A DNA stretch of 64,000 nt from Dromaius novaehollandiae (Eukaryota; Chordata; Aves; Casuariiformes; Dromaiidae). How positions within the stretch are numbered: position 1 is the first letter of the stretch; each line of letters opens with the position of its first letter. Of the stretch, positions 32,301 to 45,788 are shown piece after piece. The notes under the pieces are model-generated. The model was not told where the DNA came from. It saw only the letters and a list, made by a program, of their open reading frames with translations, and made no database searches. The position numbers were made by a program, and so were the translations under genes. Location: the NCBI RefSeq assembly GCF_036370855.1, contig NC_088102.1:70689601-70753600 (forward strand), read 5' to 3'.

Positions 32301-35247
32301 AGTAAAATTAGTTTTCTTAGGGCAGCTCTGGTTACGCACTGCCCCCAAAAAAGAAAGAAGCACCAAAATTTCGCTTGAGAAAATTCCTGATTCTCTTTTT
32401 AGTGAAGATATTGGGCAATCGCAAATAATAATACTAACAAGAGATAGCTCTGGCATGCTGAAACCCATCATTGCTCTCAAAACAAATGGAAAAAAGCTAT
32501 GTAAATCATTGAACAGGCAGGAGAATTAAACTTCCTGTCTTCCCAACCACAGCAGCACCTACCAGGAGGAGCCTTTTTGTCCTTTGTACCCACCGAGTTG
32601 TCCAACACTGCACTGATTAGAGATTGCCAGAACAGAGGCAACAATAATGTGATTCCTGCAAAATCCCTCTGCTACCTCACCCGGCAAAGCACAGGAAGGA
32701 GGTACTTTCTCACCTTTCCAAATGTTGGCATGACTGGGGACACTTATCCATTCTCTTGTTTTGGAGATCCTTTCAGACCTGGTCTCCAAAGACAGAATTT
32801 CAGCTCTTGGGTACATTGTTCAGATAAACAGAATGTTTCTGACAAGAGTTTGTTGAGTAAATATATGATTGCCCACGCTAATTAAATTTTGTTTTGTCCA
32901 TGTGTCCTAGAATTAGACTTTCCAGAGCTCTTCGGGCTTTCTATATTCTGTGAACATATCCCAGCTTTCCTTAATACACCTACTTTTTTCAGCATAGTTG
33001 TTGGAAGAGGTAGGAGACAACCAGAGAGAGGAATAGCAAGTACAGCCACAGTTCCTTGAGGAAAATAATGATGGAAACAAATCAGAGCCGACCAGGCCAT
33101 CTGAAAGAAATTTGCCAGAGAATTTTTTGTGGGTGTTATCATGGAGGCAAAGAAACTGTCCATTTGCCTCTTGTATACAAGAGGGCCAAACATGGCTACC
33201 CTAAATTTCACCTAAATCTCAAGTTAGGTAGGATTTAGGTGCTTGAGTCATCCAGCTGCTTAGCTTTATCTTAAAGTAGATACCACAATCCACGGATCAG
33301 TCTAAATGTTCCTAAGGCACCTAAAACAAACTTTTCTTTACTCCCTTGAGTACAGTAGTGTTGACACCTATTACTCACATAGTAGCAGAGCTGCACTATG
33401 ACAAAGAACGGTGGGATTCACAGGGCTTAGCCTATGAAATATGAAATTAGTGGTCTAGGCTCCTTCTATGGGAAGAGAACTACATTATTGACAAACACTG
33501 ACATCAGGAATAACAGATTATTTTAAGAGATCCTCAAAAAATTTCTCGCTGGCTGTACTGCCCAAAACTTCCATCAAAATCATAGTACTTTTGAGGCATG
33601 TATTCATAGAGTACCATAACTGACAGTGATTTTACATGTATTGCTGAAGAAGACCTACTGTTCAAAACCTTGCCGTTAGATTGATTTCATCACTGTTTTC
33701 ACCTATCTAATGCTCAGTATCAGTTTGTCTTGCCCAGCCTTTGTGGTGAATTGAGGTGGGATGATGCCATTTTGGTCATCCTTACAGTCATGAATTTTGG
33801 CCTGTGTTTCAGGTTTTTGCCAAATATGTAGGTTGCCCTCCGGATCACCTACCAGGAGAACATCTTCCAGGCAGATTTGTGCCAGGTGATAACTTCTTAG
33901 AAAAGAACACTTCTTGCCACAAGATTGAAGGGAGAAGATAAGATTTTTCCCTTAAAGATACTCTGTCTGCTTTGACTGTACATGTCTTAAGAGATGCCAT
34001 AGGGATTTGTGCTTGCTTTCTTTTTCCAGCATTGGTTTATTTAGACTTTAAACTCCACAGGGCAAGAACTTTCTGTAGGTTCCTCTAGGTTTGAATTATT
34101 CCCATCTAAATTTAATCATTGAAGTGATATGACTAAATGAGGAAGCCTGGTCACCGGAGAGGCAAACTCCCTCTATATCCAGTGGGTGATTTAGATCTAA
34201 AAGTTGGAATAACTTTGCAGGTCTTCAGAGCAGGCAAATCCTAATGCAGGCATGTTGTGGCACCCAGATCTTGGCTATAATGTCACTGAGTAAGAAATAA
34301 ATCCACACCACAGAAAGAAGGAGGCACAGTTGCCTGTGACTGAGAAGGCTATTATGTGGGGAAACCCCCCGCCACCAGTTTTACAGGAATATGAGCACAA
34401 AGCACATCTTCCAAAAGGCTAATTTAACTGTCAGTAACTTCAGGGGTATTTTGAAATATTCTTCATACTGCCTGGGTTACTTGAAACCTAAAGAAGATCT
34501 GTCTTGAGTTAAAGAAAGAAAATCCCTCTCTGAGACTCATGTCTGATTCTACCCGACTCAGATCGGAAAATGAAAAGCCATTGGTCAACTGTCCACACGA
34601 CGCAGTAGAATTGAAGGCTCTTGCCCCATCAGGATTCAGAGTTGGACCAAAACACAGAGGAAATTAAACAGGCAGAAATCAGATGCAGAAGTAGCAAAGT
34701 CGGTTGCAGAAGCAGGGTTGAGAGAATACCCACAGCACAAGGAAATAAATACTAGTTGCAAACATCTGCGTCATTTATTGGAGATGGCAGTTTTGTTTGC
34801 TAACCAGCCATAGCAGTCTTCAACCAAACCTTGAAATGAGAAGTGAGGCTGTTACACTTCCTTACACTTGTGACAAAACACAGAACAATACAATAGAGGT
34901 TGACAAATCTGGAAGTCTGAAGAGAAATCACAGCAGTAGTTAATGTTAGCATGGCTTACCTTTGCTCGTATTTTGTATTTCTACTTTAGATGAATTACTG
35001 TCTTGAGACAGGCTGAAGTGACAGTGTCTACAGGTCTTTATTTATTTTTTTAAGCCAAATTCCAAAAGCTATTTAGAAAGTTATATGTATGTAATTTCTT
35101 TTTGTTAGGCCCTGTTGAATTTAGCACATTTTATCTCAGCCTTTGTAAAACAAATCTAAAGCAATAATTGCAATTAGAGAAATAACCTCATCTGAGCACA
35201 TCATTCAGCTCAGAGCTGGATTAAATACTACCACCCTTGTAGACTCT
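29351..35247. other. intergenic, no gene recognised
   Basis: Nearly 6 kb of spacer. The longest open frames (for example 31442-31807 plus and 32882-33211 minus) have no domain, no codon bias that stands out and no partner exons. No tandem repeat or RNA gene was recognised. Confidence 0.4.
35037..35046 (-). promoter_or_regulatory. putative polyadenylation signals of the 35.2-kb OR
   Basis: The plus strand TTTATTTATT reads as two overlapping AATAAA hexamers on the minus strand, about 200 bases past the stop codon of the receptor at 35248. The position suits a short OR 3' untranslated region, but the hexamer is common in AT-rich DNA. Confidence 0.35.
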
Positions 35248-36189
35248 TCAGATAAACAGGGATTTGTGTCTACTGATTGCCCTTCTCAAAGCACACTTCA
35301 TGTCCTTGTTCCTGAGGCTGTAGATCAGGGGGTTCAGCATGGGGGCCACAATAGTGTAAAACACTGCCACTACTTTGTCCCCGTCCCGTGGGGACCTTGA
35401 CTTAGGATTCATGTACATGCAGATGGCTGTCCCGTAGAATATGGTTACCACCATCAGGTGGGATCCACAGGTGGAGAAGGCTTTGGATTGCCCATGGGCA
35501 GGCTGAATCTGCAAAATGGTCAAAAGAATTCGGCCATAGGAGATGATGATCAGGAGAAAGGGGATGAAGACGATGAGGATGCTGAAGGTGAAGACCACCA
35601 TCTCCATGAGGGCGATGTCGGCACAGGCCAAGGCCAGCACGGCTGGCACTTCGCAGAAGTAATGGTTCAAGGTGTCAGGCCCGCAGAAGGGCAGCCTCAG
35701 GGTGAGGCTGTTGATGACCATGGAGCTCAGCAGGCTGCTGGTCCAGGAAGCCGCAACCATGTGAGAGCAAAGCTTCCTGCTCATGACGATGGTGTAGTGC
35801 AAGGGCTGACATATTGCCATGTACCGGTCATAGGCCATGACTGCAAGCAAGATACACTCTGTCATGCCAAAAGCCAGGGAGAAATACATCTGAGCAGCAC
35901 AGCCAGGGAAAGAAATGGTCCTCCTCTTGGTCAAGAGGTTCACCAGCATCTGCGGGATGTTGGTGGAGACATAGCAGATGTCTAAGAAAGATAGGTTGGC
36001 AAGGAAAAAGTACATGGGTGACTGCAGCTGGTGATTGGCTCTGATCACTGTAATGATCATGGTGTTCCCAACCACTGTGAACAGATAAAAAACCAGGAAC
36101 ACTATGAAAAGAACAGTCTGTGTCCTTGGCTGGCTGGAAAGGCCTTGAAAGATGAATTGTGTCACTATGCTTTGGTTTTCCTTGGCCAT
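35248..36189 (-). CDS. class II olfactory receptor, OR2/13-like (313 aa)
   Basis: Intact odorant receptor, unrelated at the subfamily level to the array genes. The start MAKENQS gives the usual N-terminal sequon (N5-Q-S). Landmarks are VVGNTMI in helix 1, SPMYFFLANLSFLDICYVS in helix 2, MAYDRYMAICQPLHY after helix 3, NHYFCEVPAVL in extracellular loop 2, ISYGRIL in helix 5, KAFSTCGSHL in helix 6 and [16 protein letters not shown] in helix 7. The LANLSFLDICY, QPLHYT and SYGRIL forms resemble the OR2/OR13 clade, but assignment from reading alone is tentative. It sits alone between long spacers and points away from the array. Confidence 0.95.
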   Translation of the reverse strand: MAKENQSIVTQFIFQGLSSQPRTQTVLFIVFLVFYLFTVVGNTMIITVIRANHQLQSPMYFFLANLSFLDICYVSTNIPQMLVNLLTKRRTISFPGCAAQMYFSLAFGMTECILLAVMAYDRYMAICQPLHYTIVMSRKLCSHMVAASWTSSLLSSMVINSLTLRLPFCGPDTLNHYFCEVPAVLALACADIALMEMVVFTFSILIVFIPFLLIIISYGRILLTILQIQPAHGQSKAFSTCGSHLMVVTIFYGTAICMYMNPKSRSPRDGDKVVAVFYTIVAPMLNPLIYSLRNKDMKCALRRAISRHKSLFI

Positions 36190-39100
36190 TATTCTTCCAA
36201 TGGTTTAGCTGTCAAGATAAGAAATAGTAACAAAATCAGCTCAAATCTGTTGCAAGAAAAGTGTAACAGTAGCTCGTATTTCACTCCCTGAAAGGGGGAA
36301 AGAATCTACCATGGAAAATCATGTATTGCAGATGCAGCGTAGCGTCCATTTTGTATTCAGTAGGGAAATGAAATGAAAAGAAAATGTTGACGTTTTCTCA
36401 TGGTAGATTTAGCTGCATACCAGTTCATAGTGGTTGTGGTTTAATTACATTTAACAGAAGAATACCTAATTTATGAATTTTAATTCCCAACAGACTGACT
36501 CTTTTTTTCCTTAAAAAATAATAAAAAAATGTGTTAGATCAAAAGACAGCATTAAAAGCTTACTTCTTAATATTCTTTCTTAATATGGGAAGTAACATGA
36601 AAGACCTCTGCAGTGAAACTGGCCTTCAAACACTTTCATTATAGCAAAACTCTACGTTATCAGACAAGTATGCCTAGATCCTTATCCTTTTTCTGCAGTA
36701 AAGCCAAAATATTCAACATACAGACCATACTTAACAAAGCAATATGACCAACCAAGTTATACATCTAGGATTTTGTGGCATTCTCATTGCTGTATCTTCT
36801 AATGTTCATTTTCTGTCTTTCCACTATGTTGTCCAAGAGTTACTTAAGCATTCATCATGATTTGAAAGTTTTGGAGTAATATGCTCATAGTTGTTGGATC
36901 CTGGATCTTTGCGCAGTAAAAGGAGAGTAGCAGAACGCCTGCATTAATAATGCTGTGGAAGACACAAATAAATGCCATTTGATATGCTGTAGGTTATCTG
37001 GGGCATCTGCAGGTGGCTATCAGATATGACGCACGGATGTTGGGAGACCTGTGCTCCCCTGGAATGAAAGCTGGACAAATGACAGGTCACACCAAGGTGT
37101 CCCACGTAGCACCAGGCAACTAGGATGCTACTCAATACAGTCAGTGGACTCTGAGGAGTGATTCAGCTGACCAGCTAGTAGCTGATGACTTTAGGTACCT
37201 CAGCTGCCCCTGAGAAGCTGAGTGGCCTCTTGGGCTCCCTTGACTTGTGCCTCACTGACTATAATAGAAATACAGGTGCGTAGCATGCATATGTATGCCT
37301 ATATATAGATGCCTAAATCGTATGCATTAACCTGAAACTGAAACCTGTCCCTTGTGCTTAAGACCGAAAAGACCTGAATTAGCAAATACACTGTCAATGG
37401 AAAGTGTTGATAAATGAAGCACGTCTGCAAGGCAAACTGTTCTTGTGGGGAGGTGAAGAAATACTCGTAAGAAGCTCACATCTAAGAGGTGGATTAGCTC
37501 AGCCCAGGATCAGCACCTGAGGCAGTGGCTGAGCTATCATCCCACTCAGCACAACCAGACGCCTCTGTCTCCACTGCAGCCCAAGGGACCTGGACTGCCC
37601 ACCACCTATCTTTCAGTCAGCGATGGCCAGGTGCCTCTCCTGACTTTAAAGGCGGGATTAAGGTGCCTAAGCATTGATGTCTCTTGCCATTTTAGATGTG
37701 CTATTGTATCCAAGACATCTGTATGGGACAGGCAGATATGATACAAGTGCTGCAGGAGACTTTCTGTTATCTGGAGCTGCTTCTGGATCCCAGTGAGATG
37801 TCCTGTGCTGTCTAAAGTGACAACAGGTACCTGAGCCTGGTTCCCTGTGTATATTTAAGCCAATTGTCTAACTCCCATTATAGTCAGTGAAGATGTGGTC
37901 AGTAGGGTTGAAGGAGCGATTCCTCTAACATTTTTAGAAAGAAATGAATTGTTCTTTAGACTCTGTTGACCAACTCAACTAGATCTTCACTGACAACTGT
38001 GTGAATGTGGCAAGCAGCTCATCTCATATAGGTACCTAAAGTTAGGTGAGGTGAGTCTGATCCCTGATGTTTAATGAGATTAATCCTATCCTTATTTAAG
38101 ACATGAACTCTCTAGACCAGGTGGACTCTTGATCAGCTTTGATGCCAACTATGAGAACCTGAGTAGTGTGAAATTCAGTATCTTAACATTGATGCAGAAC
38201 TTGCAGTATGATCTCTCTTTCATTCTTTTAAGCACATATACACACAAGCTTTTTAAAGCCTGTGCCAACAGGAACAGCTACCTTCAAATTCTGACTGTTC
38301 AGGCATTTACAATTACACCACAACATTGTGTAGGCACAGAACAATTAAATTTTGCCTTCAATAAACAAGTTATGGTCATGTTTCAGATGTATATCATACC
38401 ACATTAAAAAAGAAACCCTCAGGATACGAAAACTGTGTAAGCCTCTGGGAACAGGGAAGGAAATCTACTCTAGCAATAGTATAAATTAGTAGAGTGGAAT
38501 TGTCCTTAGGATTTCATTTTCTAAATACTTTGGAGTATCCGAGAGTAAGTGGCTCACAAGAAAATGTTCTGTGCACGTGAGATTTGCACTCCTAAGTCAC
38601 TTACCAATTTTTGAACATCCTTTCCTTATAACATATTATTGACATGAATATATAGCAGCTCTGAACTTTCAGTCTTTTGATTCTAAAGCACTTTAAAGGA
38701 TGAGAGTCATCTGCTTTGTAGGTGAGGAAAATGTAGGCAAAAAACAAGGTTAAGTACTCCGCTCAAGGTTAAAAGATGTTTCCTGAAGTAACTATCATCT
38801 CCTCATGGCTTATCCACCATCAGTGACAAACATACATCGGACCCATGTGAATTCTCATACAGACTAAAACACATTGAAAGCATCCTGACACATCTCAGTG
38901 GTCAAGATCTGTAGAACTAAAGAATGCTTTTTCCGTACCTGAAAACACTCCGTCTGCGCAAAGGTTGAAACCCATCCGTAACAGCAGTACTGATAGCAAA
39001 ATAATCAAAAGGAAATCTCTCTCTCACACACAAAAATCTCAAGAAGAAATGTGTCAGATAGTTGTAGATGAGAAATAAATGCGGAGTGGCTTGGTCTTTC

Positions 39101-42100
39101 CCAAAGATTTAACTCATTAAAGCAATAACAAAGTGGTGGAAGAATTGAAATCACATCGTTTCAGAATTTTCCTACTGAGACACAGACACAATAATTTTAA
39201 TGCCGAAGGGAAGTGGTCCCAAAGGTAACATTGCAATTACTTCTTGCAAGCACAAACCCAAGTATAATTTTATTTACATCACAAACAACTGTAGTTTTGG
39301 TAAAAGTTTTTAAAATTGCTTCCTCTCTGTTCAAGACTTTTTGTAAACTGTACATTATGGTGAAATTCTTAAGAGACCAAATGTTTAAATAGATCTGTAG
39401 ATTTTTATGTGGAGAAGATTGTCTAAACATGGAATTTTATCCAGTTATTCCAACTTTGAGCCCAGTGGCTTCTGGAAGGGTGAAACACATCAGTACTCAA
39501 GTTTTGATCTGAAGACATCGGGAACTGGAGAATCTGATGCATCTCATAAAGTGAACTCCTCATCAGATGTCTAAAAGTAAGGTAGGTAGGGCTAAGGTAA
39601 TAACTCAGTGTAATGGGGGAAAATAGCGACTTTCAGAGCACAAGGGAAACAGTGCTTCCTTTTTATTCGACTTAGAGGAATCAGCGCTTCTAGAGAGTGA
39701 TTAATCTCAACTGTCTGCAGAGGTGAGGATACGTGCCTATATTTGGTCAAATGACTCATCACAAAGGCTGGTGGCATGGGAAGGTGGCTGTGGGATGGAC
39801 AATCAGGAGGTTCCCCCTTGCAGCAGGTATTCATCCAGTTCCTGTCTGTCTGGACCAAAGACAGATGTCTCAAGAAGCTAGAAGAGTTTTGGAGAGAACT
39901 GTCTTTGATTCAGTAAACGTTTGGTTTTTCTGGAACATCAGATGTTTCAACCACAAAACTTTGGGCTTGGAGTCTGGGCTTGTTTCATGACACATTTTTG
40001 ACTGCATGTCAGTTCTGGATGAGTTGTGCTAAAGGTTCACTCAAACTTTTGGGGCCTTAAAGAGAAGTGAGAATCCCTTCAGCGCAATCATGCCTGGCTC
40101 AGTCATTTTGGAGGGGATTCATCCTACCTCTCTTTGGCACATGTAAAACTGAGTTTTCAAAGTGTAAGCCAGTCTTTTATGCTACCCCACTAGTCAATAG
40201 AGAAATCCACGCACCTATAGAGGTTGATTTGTTGGATCCATTGGACTTAAGTCCCACTAGTCTTAACAGTGTCTGCCTCTCTGGGTTAGCCATTTAGGCT
40301 CCCTGTACATGAGGAGCAGTAGGTAGCTAGAAAAAGAGCGTGCAGATGCTGTAATACTGGGAACAGACATATCTGATGCAGACAGTCATTTAGGTCCAGT
40401 TTCCCTTAGGAATATAAGCATCTTCAATCAGGAGGAAGGGGTGCACCTATCCCTGAGGAGAAGTCACCACCTATAACCCTCTTTCGGAGCTAAGTGCCCA
40501 TCCAAAGCCTTCCTCAAAAACACAGACACCTGTTCACTTCGTCGGTCCTGTGGCCAAATGGCTACAACAGTAGGAAGGGGAATGATGTCCCAGAGCTGTG
40601 ATTTTGTCCTATCCATTTTCTCATTCTCACCGGTGATTCTCTGCCCTATAAGCTGCTTGTTGACAGAGCGGGAAAAGTACATCAGAGATGGATCGTATTA
40701 TACTCATCCGCTTTCTTATATTCTTTCTCTGAATATCTATTTCTGGCTGTTCTCAGAAATAGATACCCCTGGGCTGGCTGCCTGGTGTCCCGCTGCAGAG
40801 CTATTCCCACACTCCCAGAAGTGGAGCTGCCCAGCGAGAATAGCAGGGTGAGGATACAGGCAGTGCTGTCACTGAAGGGCCAGCTGGAACGGGTGGTAAA
40901 ATGTTGGCAAACTCTGTCCGGTGAGCCTTTTTTCACAGTGCTTCGGGAATATTTCCAGTCCTGACTTCTCTGCAGTTGCTTGCTCGCATCTCCACAAATG
41001 AAGTCTTCTCTGGCATGCGCTTTTGCACCAGGATGTTGGGAGGAGAAGCTGGATTTCTGAAACCAGTTTCTCTCTCATAAAAAAATCATCCTTGTAGTTG
41101 AATAAAATAAGGGGGGTTCAAAATAAAGTGAGAAAAGGACCCTATGTCAATGAAATCCCCACACTAGTCATCACTGGAAGGTGTGCACTTCACATTTGCC
41201 ACTGAAAATCAGACTTAATCTGTTTTCATATCTGGCTAATCTCACATAACCACTGAGGGATGAAAATGAAGTGTTTTCACTTGTCTAATCCCAAATATCA
41301 GGGATTCCTGAAATTCCGGGTGAGCCTTCAAAATTTTTTGCATGTGTCTTTGTGGTTGTTAACTTCAGATGACACCAGCACAAAGACACTAACTTTTACT
41401 GCTTAATATAATTACATAGACCAGTTGTGGATTGTTTAATGTCTCCTGAGCCACTCTGAAACTCACTGCTATAAGTCATTTCTCATAGCAATGCCTTGTA
41501 CTCTTAGAAAGTGTGTGCTAATCAAAATGTACAACCAGAGCACAAGAATACACTGCAGTTGTGAATATTAATCCCATGGCTCACTTAGTGATTTGCTGTG
41601 GAGAAGGGGTTTCTTAAGGTAAAAGAGATTTTTTTTCCTCAAGAAAAATCAAATATATTAGAAATGTATTTTTCTTCATTGTTTGCAAGGCAACCAGGGC
41701 AGCATTTCCCATCTGTCTTTTGTATGTTGTCAGATTTGAAAACTCACAGTGGAGAAGAGGTTGTGAATGATTTATTTTATTCCTTAAAAATACTATCTGG
41801 TTGTGAAATTCATTTTGTGGTATATGTGGAATGACTTTAGAGTTATTCCAAGACTTTGGGGATCAAGAAGAGTTAGGTTCAGTGTTTTAGTGCTGTTCTC
41901 TCCTTCATTTCCTCTATATGTTTCGTATACAAAAGGTGCATATACCTGTCATGACCACCTTCCTTGTATACATGGAGGAATATAAATTTGGAACCAAAGA
42001 CATTCAAAACTTCAAACCAAAAACTCCTACTAAAGAAGTTAGCAGAGTGACTCTAATAACACTTTGCTGTGATAGCTTGTTTCATCTAAGTATGCTGTTT

Positions 42101-42281
42101 TCCAAAGAAAGTTTTCTTCATTTGCTTCAATACTTGTGCACATAAAATACGAGATGAACTGTTTAGATGCGGTGCCTGGGTGCAATTCATAGGGCCAACA
42201 TATACACCGAGAACAAGGAGATTAAAGACTAATAAGTAACTATCATTCACCTCAGACTGTGCACATACACCCATGTAAATG

Positions 42282-42283
<2 letters not shown>
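36190..42283. other. intergenic between two minus-strand ORs
   Basis: About 6 kb that is mostly AT-rich with short open frames. The promoter and 5' non-coding exon of the receptor ending at 36189 should lie at the left end. I could not define them. No repeat of a known family was recognised. Confidence 0.4.

Positions 42284-42310
<27 letters not shown>
42284..42310. repeat. CA microsatellite, about 13 units
   Basis: A pure run of CA dinucleotides from 42284 to 42310, followed by ATGCACACAG. It is a typical length-variable marker and explains the poly-Cys/Val minus-strand open frames around it. Confidence 0.95.
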
Positions 42311-42312
<2 letters not shown>

Positions 42313-42650
42313 GCACACAGAGTAGTGTTTACTACCTTGTGGTACTTTGCATCTTCAGATATTATAAAATATATTTCCTCTCCTTGAGAAGTTGTGCATC
42401 CTTGAAGACTTACTATCACATAAGATGATGGTTCTGGTGATTCAGAGTGAGGTTCGTGTTTAATTCTTTCAACTTGGAATGCAAAAGGAGGGGTTAAACG
42501 CCCCAGGACAGCCCTCATCAATGGAGTCTTAATGGATTCCTTGACTTCTCCAGAAGGATCACTTCTCTCACAGAGATTCACTCTCTTGCTAGTACTAGTC
42601 AATCAAAACTCAGCTTTCCTGCTACTATTTCCTGACCTAGCTGGAAGTTG

Positions 42651-43115
42651 TCAGGGCTCTGAGGGCATTAATAGACCTTAATGGCCCTGGCCACCCTCAC
42701 CTAAGCCCCCCTGCCCATGGGCTCAGGAGTCCCATTTAGGCTCAGCTCAAGGCCTTCAGCCCCTTCCTGAGCTGTGTCATAGGTGTGCCTGTCTCCAGTC
42801 CTCTCTCTGCCTCCTGGACAGACCATGGACTTGCACTGCAGCTAGCTCATCTCCTAGATGGATCCCTCAGATGTATGTCGTAGCTTTGTCCCTGTTTCTG
42901 GTTCTCTTTTGCTCCTGATGGGACCCCCTAAATGGACCTTAGACATGGTTTATTGCTTGCCATGCCTGAGGCGGTCAACAGACCCTGTCACCAGCCTCTG
43001 GCTCAGCCTGTTGTGCCTGGACCCTGTGGGTCTGTGCCCTGCTGGGAAGGGCACTGCTTGATCTGGGGTCCCCTTGGCTCCCTGTCCCTTCCCCTGCCGG
43101 ATAGTAGCAGTGTGG
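42651..43115 (+). repeat. unnamed interspersed repeat, copy C
   Basis: It starts GTCAGGGCTCTGAGGGCATT and shares the full block order with copy B and, apart from a central gap, with copy A: CCTTAATGGCCCTGG, CTCAGCTCAAGGCC, TGCCTCCTGGACAGACC, TTTTGCTCCTGATGGGACC and CAGACCCTGTCACCAGCC. It extends further 3' than the others (GGCACTGCTTGATCTGGGG onward). It has no shared open frame. The common start near GTCAGGGC in B and C suggests a true element end. Confidence 0.68.
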
Positions 43116-45788
43116 ACCTGTTGTGTGAATGTGCCTCTACTTCTAAACACCCTTAAATGCTGAAGGAAAATACAACTCAGCCTGTCTAACCCAGGTATGA
43201 AATATCCCTGAATATCTTCAGTATTAAGTCTCTTTCTTTTTTTTCATAAAGCTTCTTGTAGATCAGATTCAGGGCTGAGCTCTGATGTTCTGCTCCATCT
43301 CTCCTTGAAGCTGTTTTCTTTCTATTTCCAGCCTATCGGGTGCAGTATAGATGACGAGGAGCCCTCATCCTACTAGGTGTATGCATTTTCTGCCCTTGCT
43401 GCATGGCCCTTTGGATAGATGGTTTTCATCCAGCTCACTGTCCCAGCTGACTGTATGGTGAAATAATTGCATTGCTTATCCCCAGTATGTAGTCATTACT
43501 GGATCTCTTTCTGTATCTCTCAGCTCTAAGTCCCAGTTGCTAGCAGAAGCAGTCACAAAGACAAAAGGTTACCTCTGTTTTGAAATGAGAACTAACGGTC
43601 ATGAAGAGGAACAGATTAATTGGACTCTAAAGTCTCTGCCTTATTTTGTAGCATAAGTCCGGTACAGAGAATGGTCTTTTGGGGGATGTCCTGGATCTGA
43701 AAACAAAAAGCCTGGTGTAAAGTTCCAGTTACTTCACTGTCTCCCTCAGCTTGTTGCCTCACAAGTCTCTTACTTTGAATTACTTTTCGGGGAGCTGGGT
43801 CCATTGAGCCTTGGGACCTGGGCAAGTTCTCCTTCCCAGCATGATGGATGCTAGGCTGTTCCCAGGTCCAGCTGGTAGTGAGGCCAAGCACCGATCCCTC
43901 AGTGCATAGCTAAGAGTACAGTTTTTTTTTAAGAAGATGGGAATGGCTGCAGTGGTCAGGCACTGGGCTTAGCCTGACAAACTGACTGGCAACTGGTCCC
44001 CTTTAACCTCCTTTCTCACCCAGGATGCTGGGTTAACCTCTTATCTCCATTTTTCCCCTACTTGCTCTTCTCCAATCCACGGTGATGCCCCAGTTTCTCC
44101 ACCATTGCCTCCTCCCAAACACTCCCCCCCCAATTGACTCTAGTTTTGCTACATCTGCACCCAAATCTGCTATTCCTGATACCACCACCTAAGTAATCTA
44201 GGCCTTATGTGGTGTTACTGATATGGTTCCTAGGCACTGCTGGCCTTGTGAGGGTCTGCTCCTCAAAGGGTCCCTACTACTCCTCTTCAATCATGTTGAA
44301 GTCTGGCCATCTCTCATACAACTTCTGAATCACCAGTGAAAATCTGGCCATCCATCGCTCTTATTTTGTCAGCTTCTCACACTGTTTGTTACAGCCAGTG
44401 GTTTCTCATGCCTTGTCCAGTCATCTCTCATGTTCTGTTCAGTCAGCTTAACCTCAGGCCAGGGGCTCCTAAATACTTTTACCTTTTCTAAGGTGAAGAT
44501 AGAGCTGCAGGTCGGTCTGAAACACTCTGATGTTTCTACATGGATAAGATCCATGTCCCTGGTTTTGTGCATCTACAATGGAGACGTGCAATTCATAGTT
44601 ACTTGCCTCTGCTCACTTTATTATCAAAGCGGTGAAATACGCCTCTCTTAAGGTGATTCCTCCTAAGTGTGGTGCATGAAAAGAGCTTCTCTGTGAGCAT
44701 TTTGAGACAAAACGCATCCTTTTTCTCTGCTGTTCCCTCGGGGCTTTGGGTGATGTGGTCTGCACTGGCATTGGTTCTGCTAGTGAATACATATTTGAGA
44801 GAGTGGTGACCCCTCATAGATAACATTTTCCATTTAAACCCATAGCTGGGACTTGCAAATTTTTTTCCCTAGTTTTTAAACTAGATGGATTTCCTGTGTC
44901 AGTAAAGGATCCTAGTAAAAAACCAAAACCCCAAAATCTCCTTGCTTTCAGACCTCCACAAAGTCAAATTATCTCCAAGTAGTACTGCAATTTTATTGAA
45001 ATGAGGAGCTGTCAGTCTATGAAGGTTTCCAGTCAGCTTTAGAACAACCAATAAAAGTGTCTCTCCTTCAGGGCTGTTTTCTTGTTTACTCACTACCACT
45101 GACTTTCCCTTAGTTACCAAATCTGGATGATGACCTTCAGCCAAAGATGTCATGTATTAGAATTGATTGCATCAAGCTGCGTCTGATTGCTCAACCCTAT
45201 CTGGGGAATGCACATGTGCAGCTTTCATTTATTTCAACTTAAAATGAGCATTGACCATTCGTAATGTTAAACTTGGCTTCTGCAAACTCAACAGTTGTGG
45301 TCATATACTGCCAATTGGAAATGCTTCTGGTATCACACCTGTTAGCTTGGTTTTATTCTTAGCAAACACTCATGAGGATCTGGATCTTTGCCCCATCATT
45401 CCCTCTTGAAGATCTGTCATTGTGTCCGAAGAGGAACTAAATAATGTGAGGGATGCTTCTCCATCTGAGAAACACAGCTCCTTATGGAGTGACACCAGGA
45501 GTAAGACATCTTTGAAGTATGGCATGTGGGAAAGGAGAGCAGGTGAGGCTCTGAGTACAATTAGTGGACTAAGATTAAAGGGTAAAATCAAACAGTATAG
45601 CTACATCCTGACAGGGTAGAAAGGAGGCAGTGGCTCGCTAGCTCTTGGCAGCAATGACACCCGCAGGCATTTAGGTCCTCATGATTGCTGTTTTCTCCTG
45701 TTGCCTTTTTGTTTAAATGGTCAGTAGCAAAAAGGAGACAAAATAGACTTGGACATTCTTGAAATTTAGTTTAATTTATGGCATCCCT
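43116..45788. other. intergenic, no gene recognised
   Basis: Non-coding spacer with short open frames only. The last part before 45789 holds the 3' untranslated region of the next receptor: TTTAAT on the plus strand near 45770 would read as the variant signal ATTAAA on the minus strand. Confidence 0.4.
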
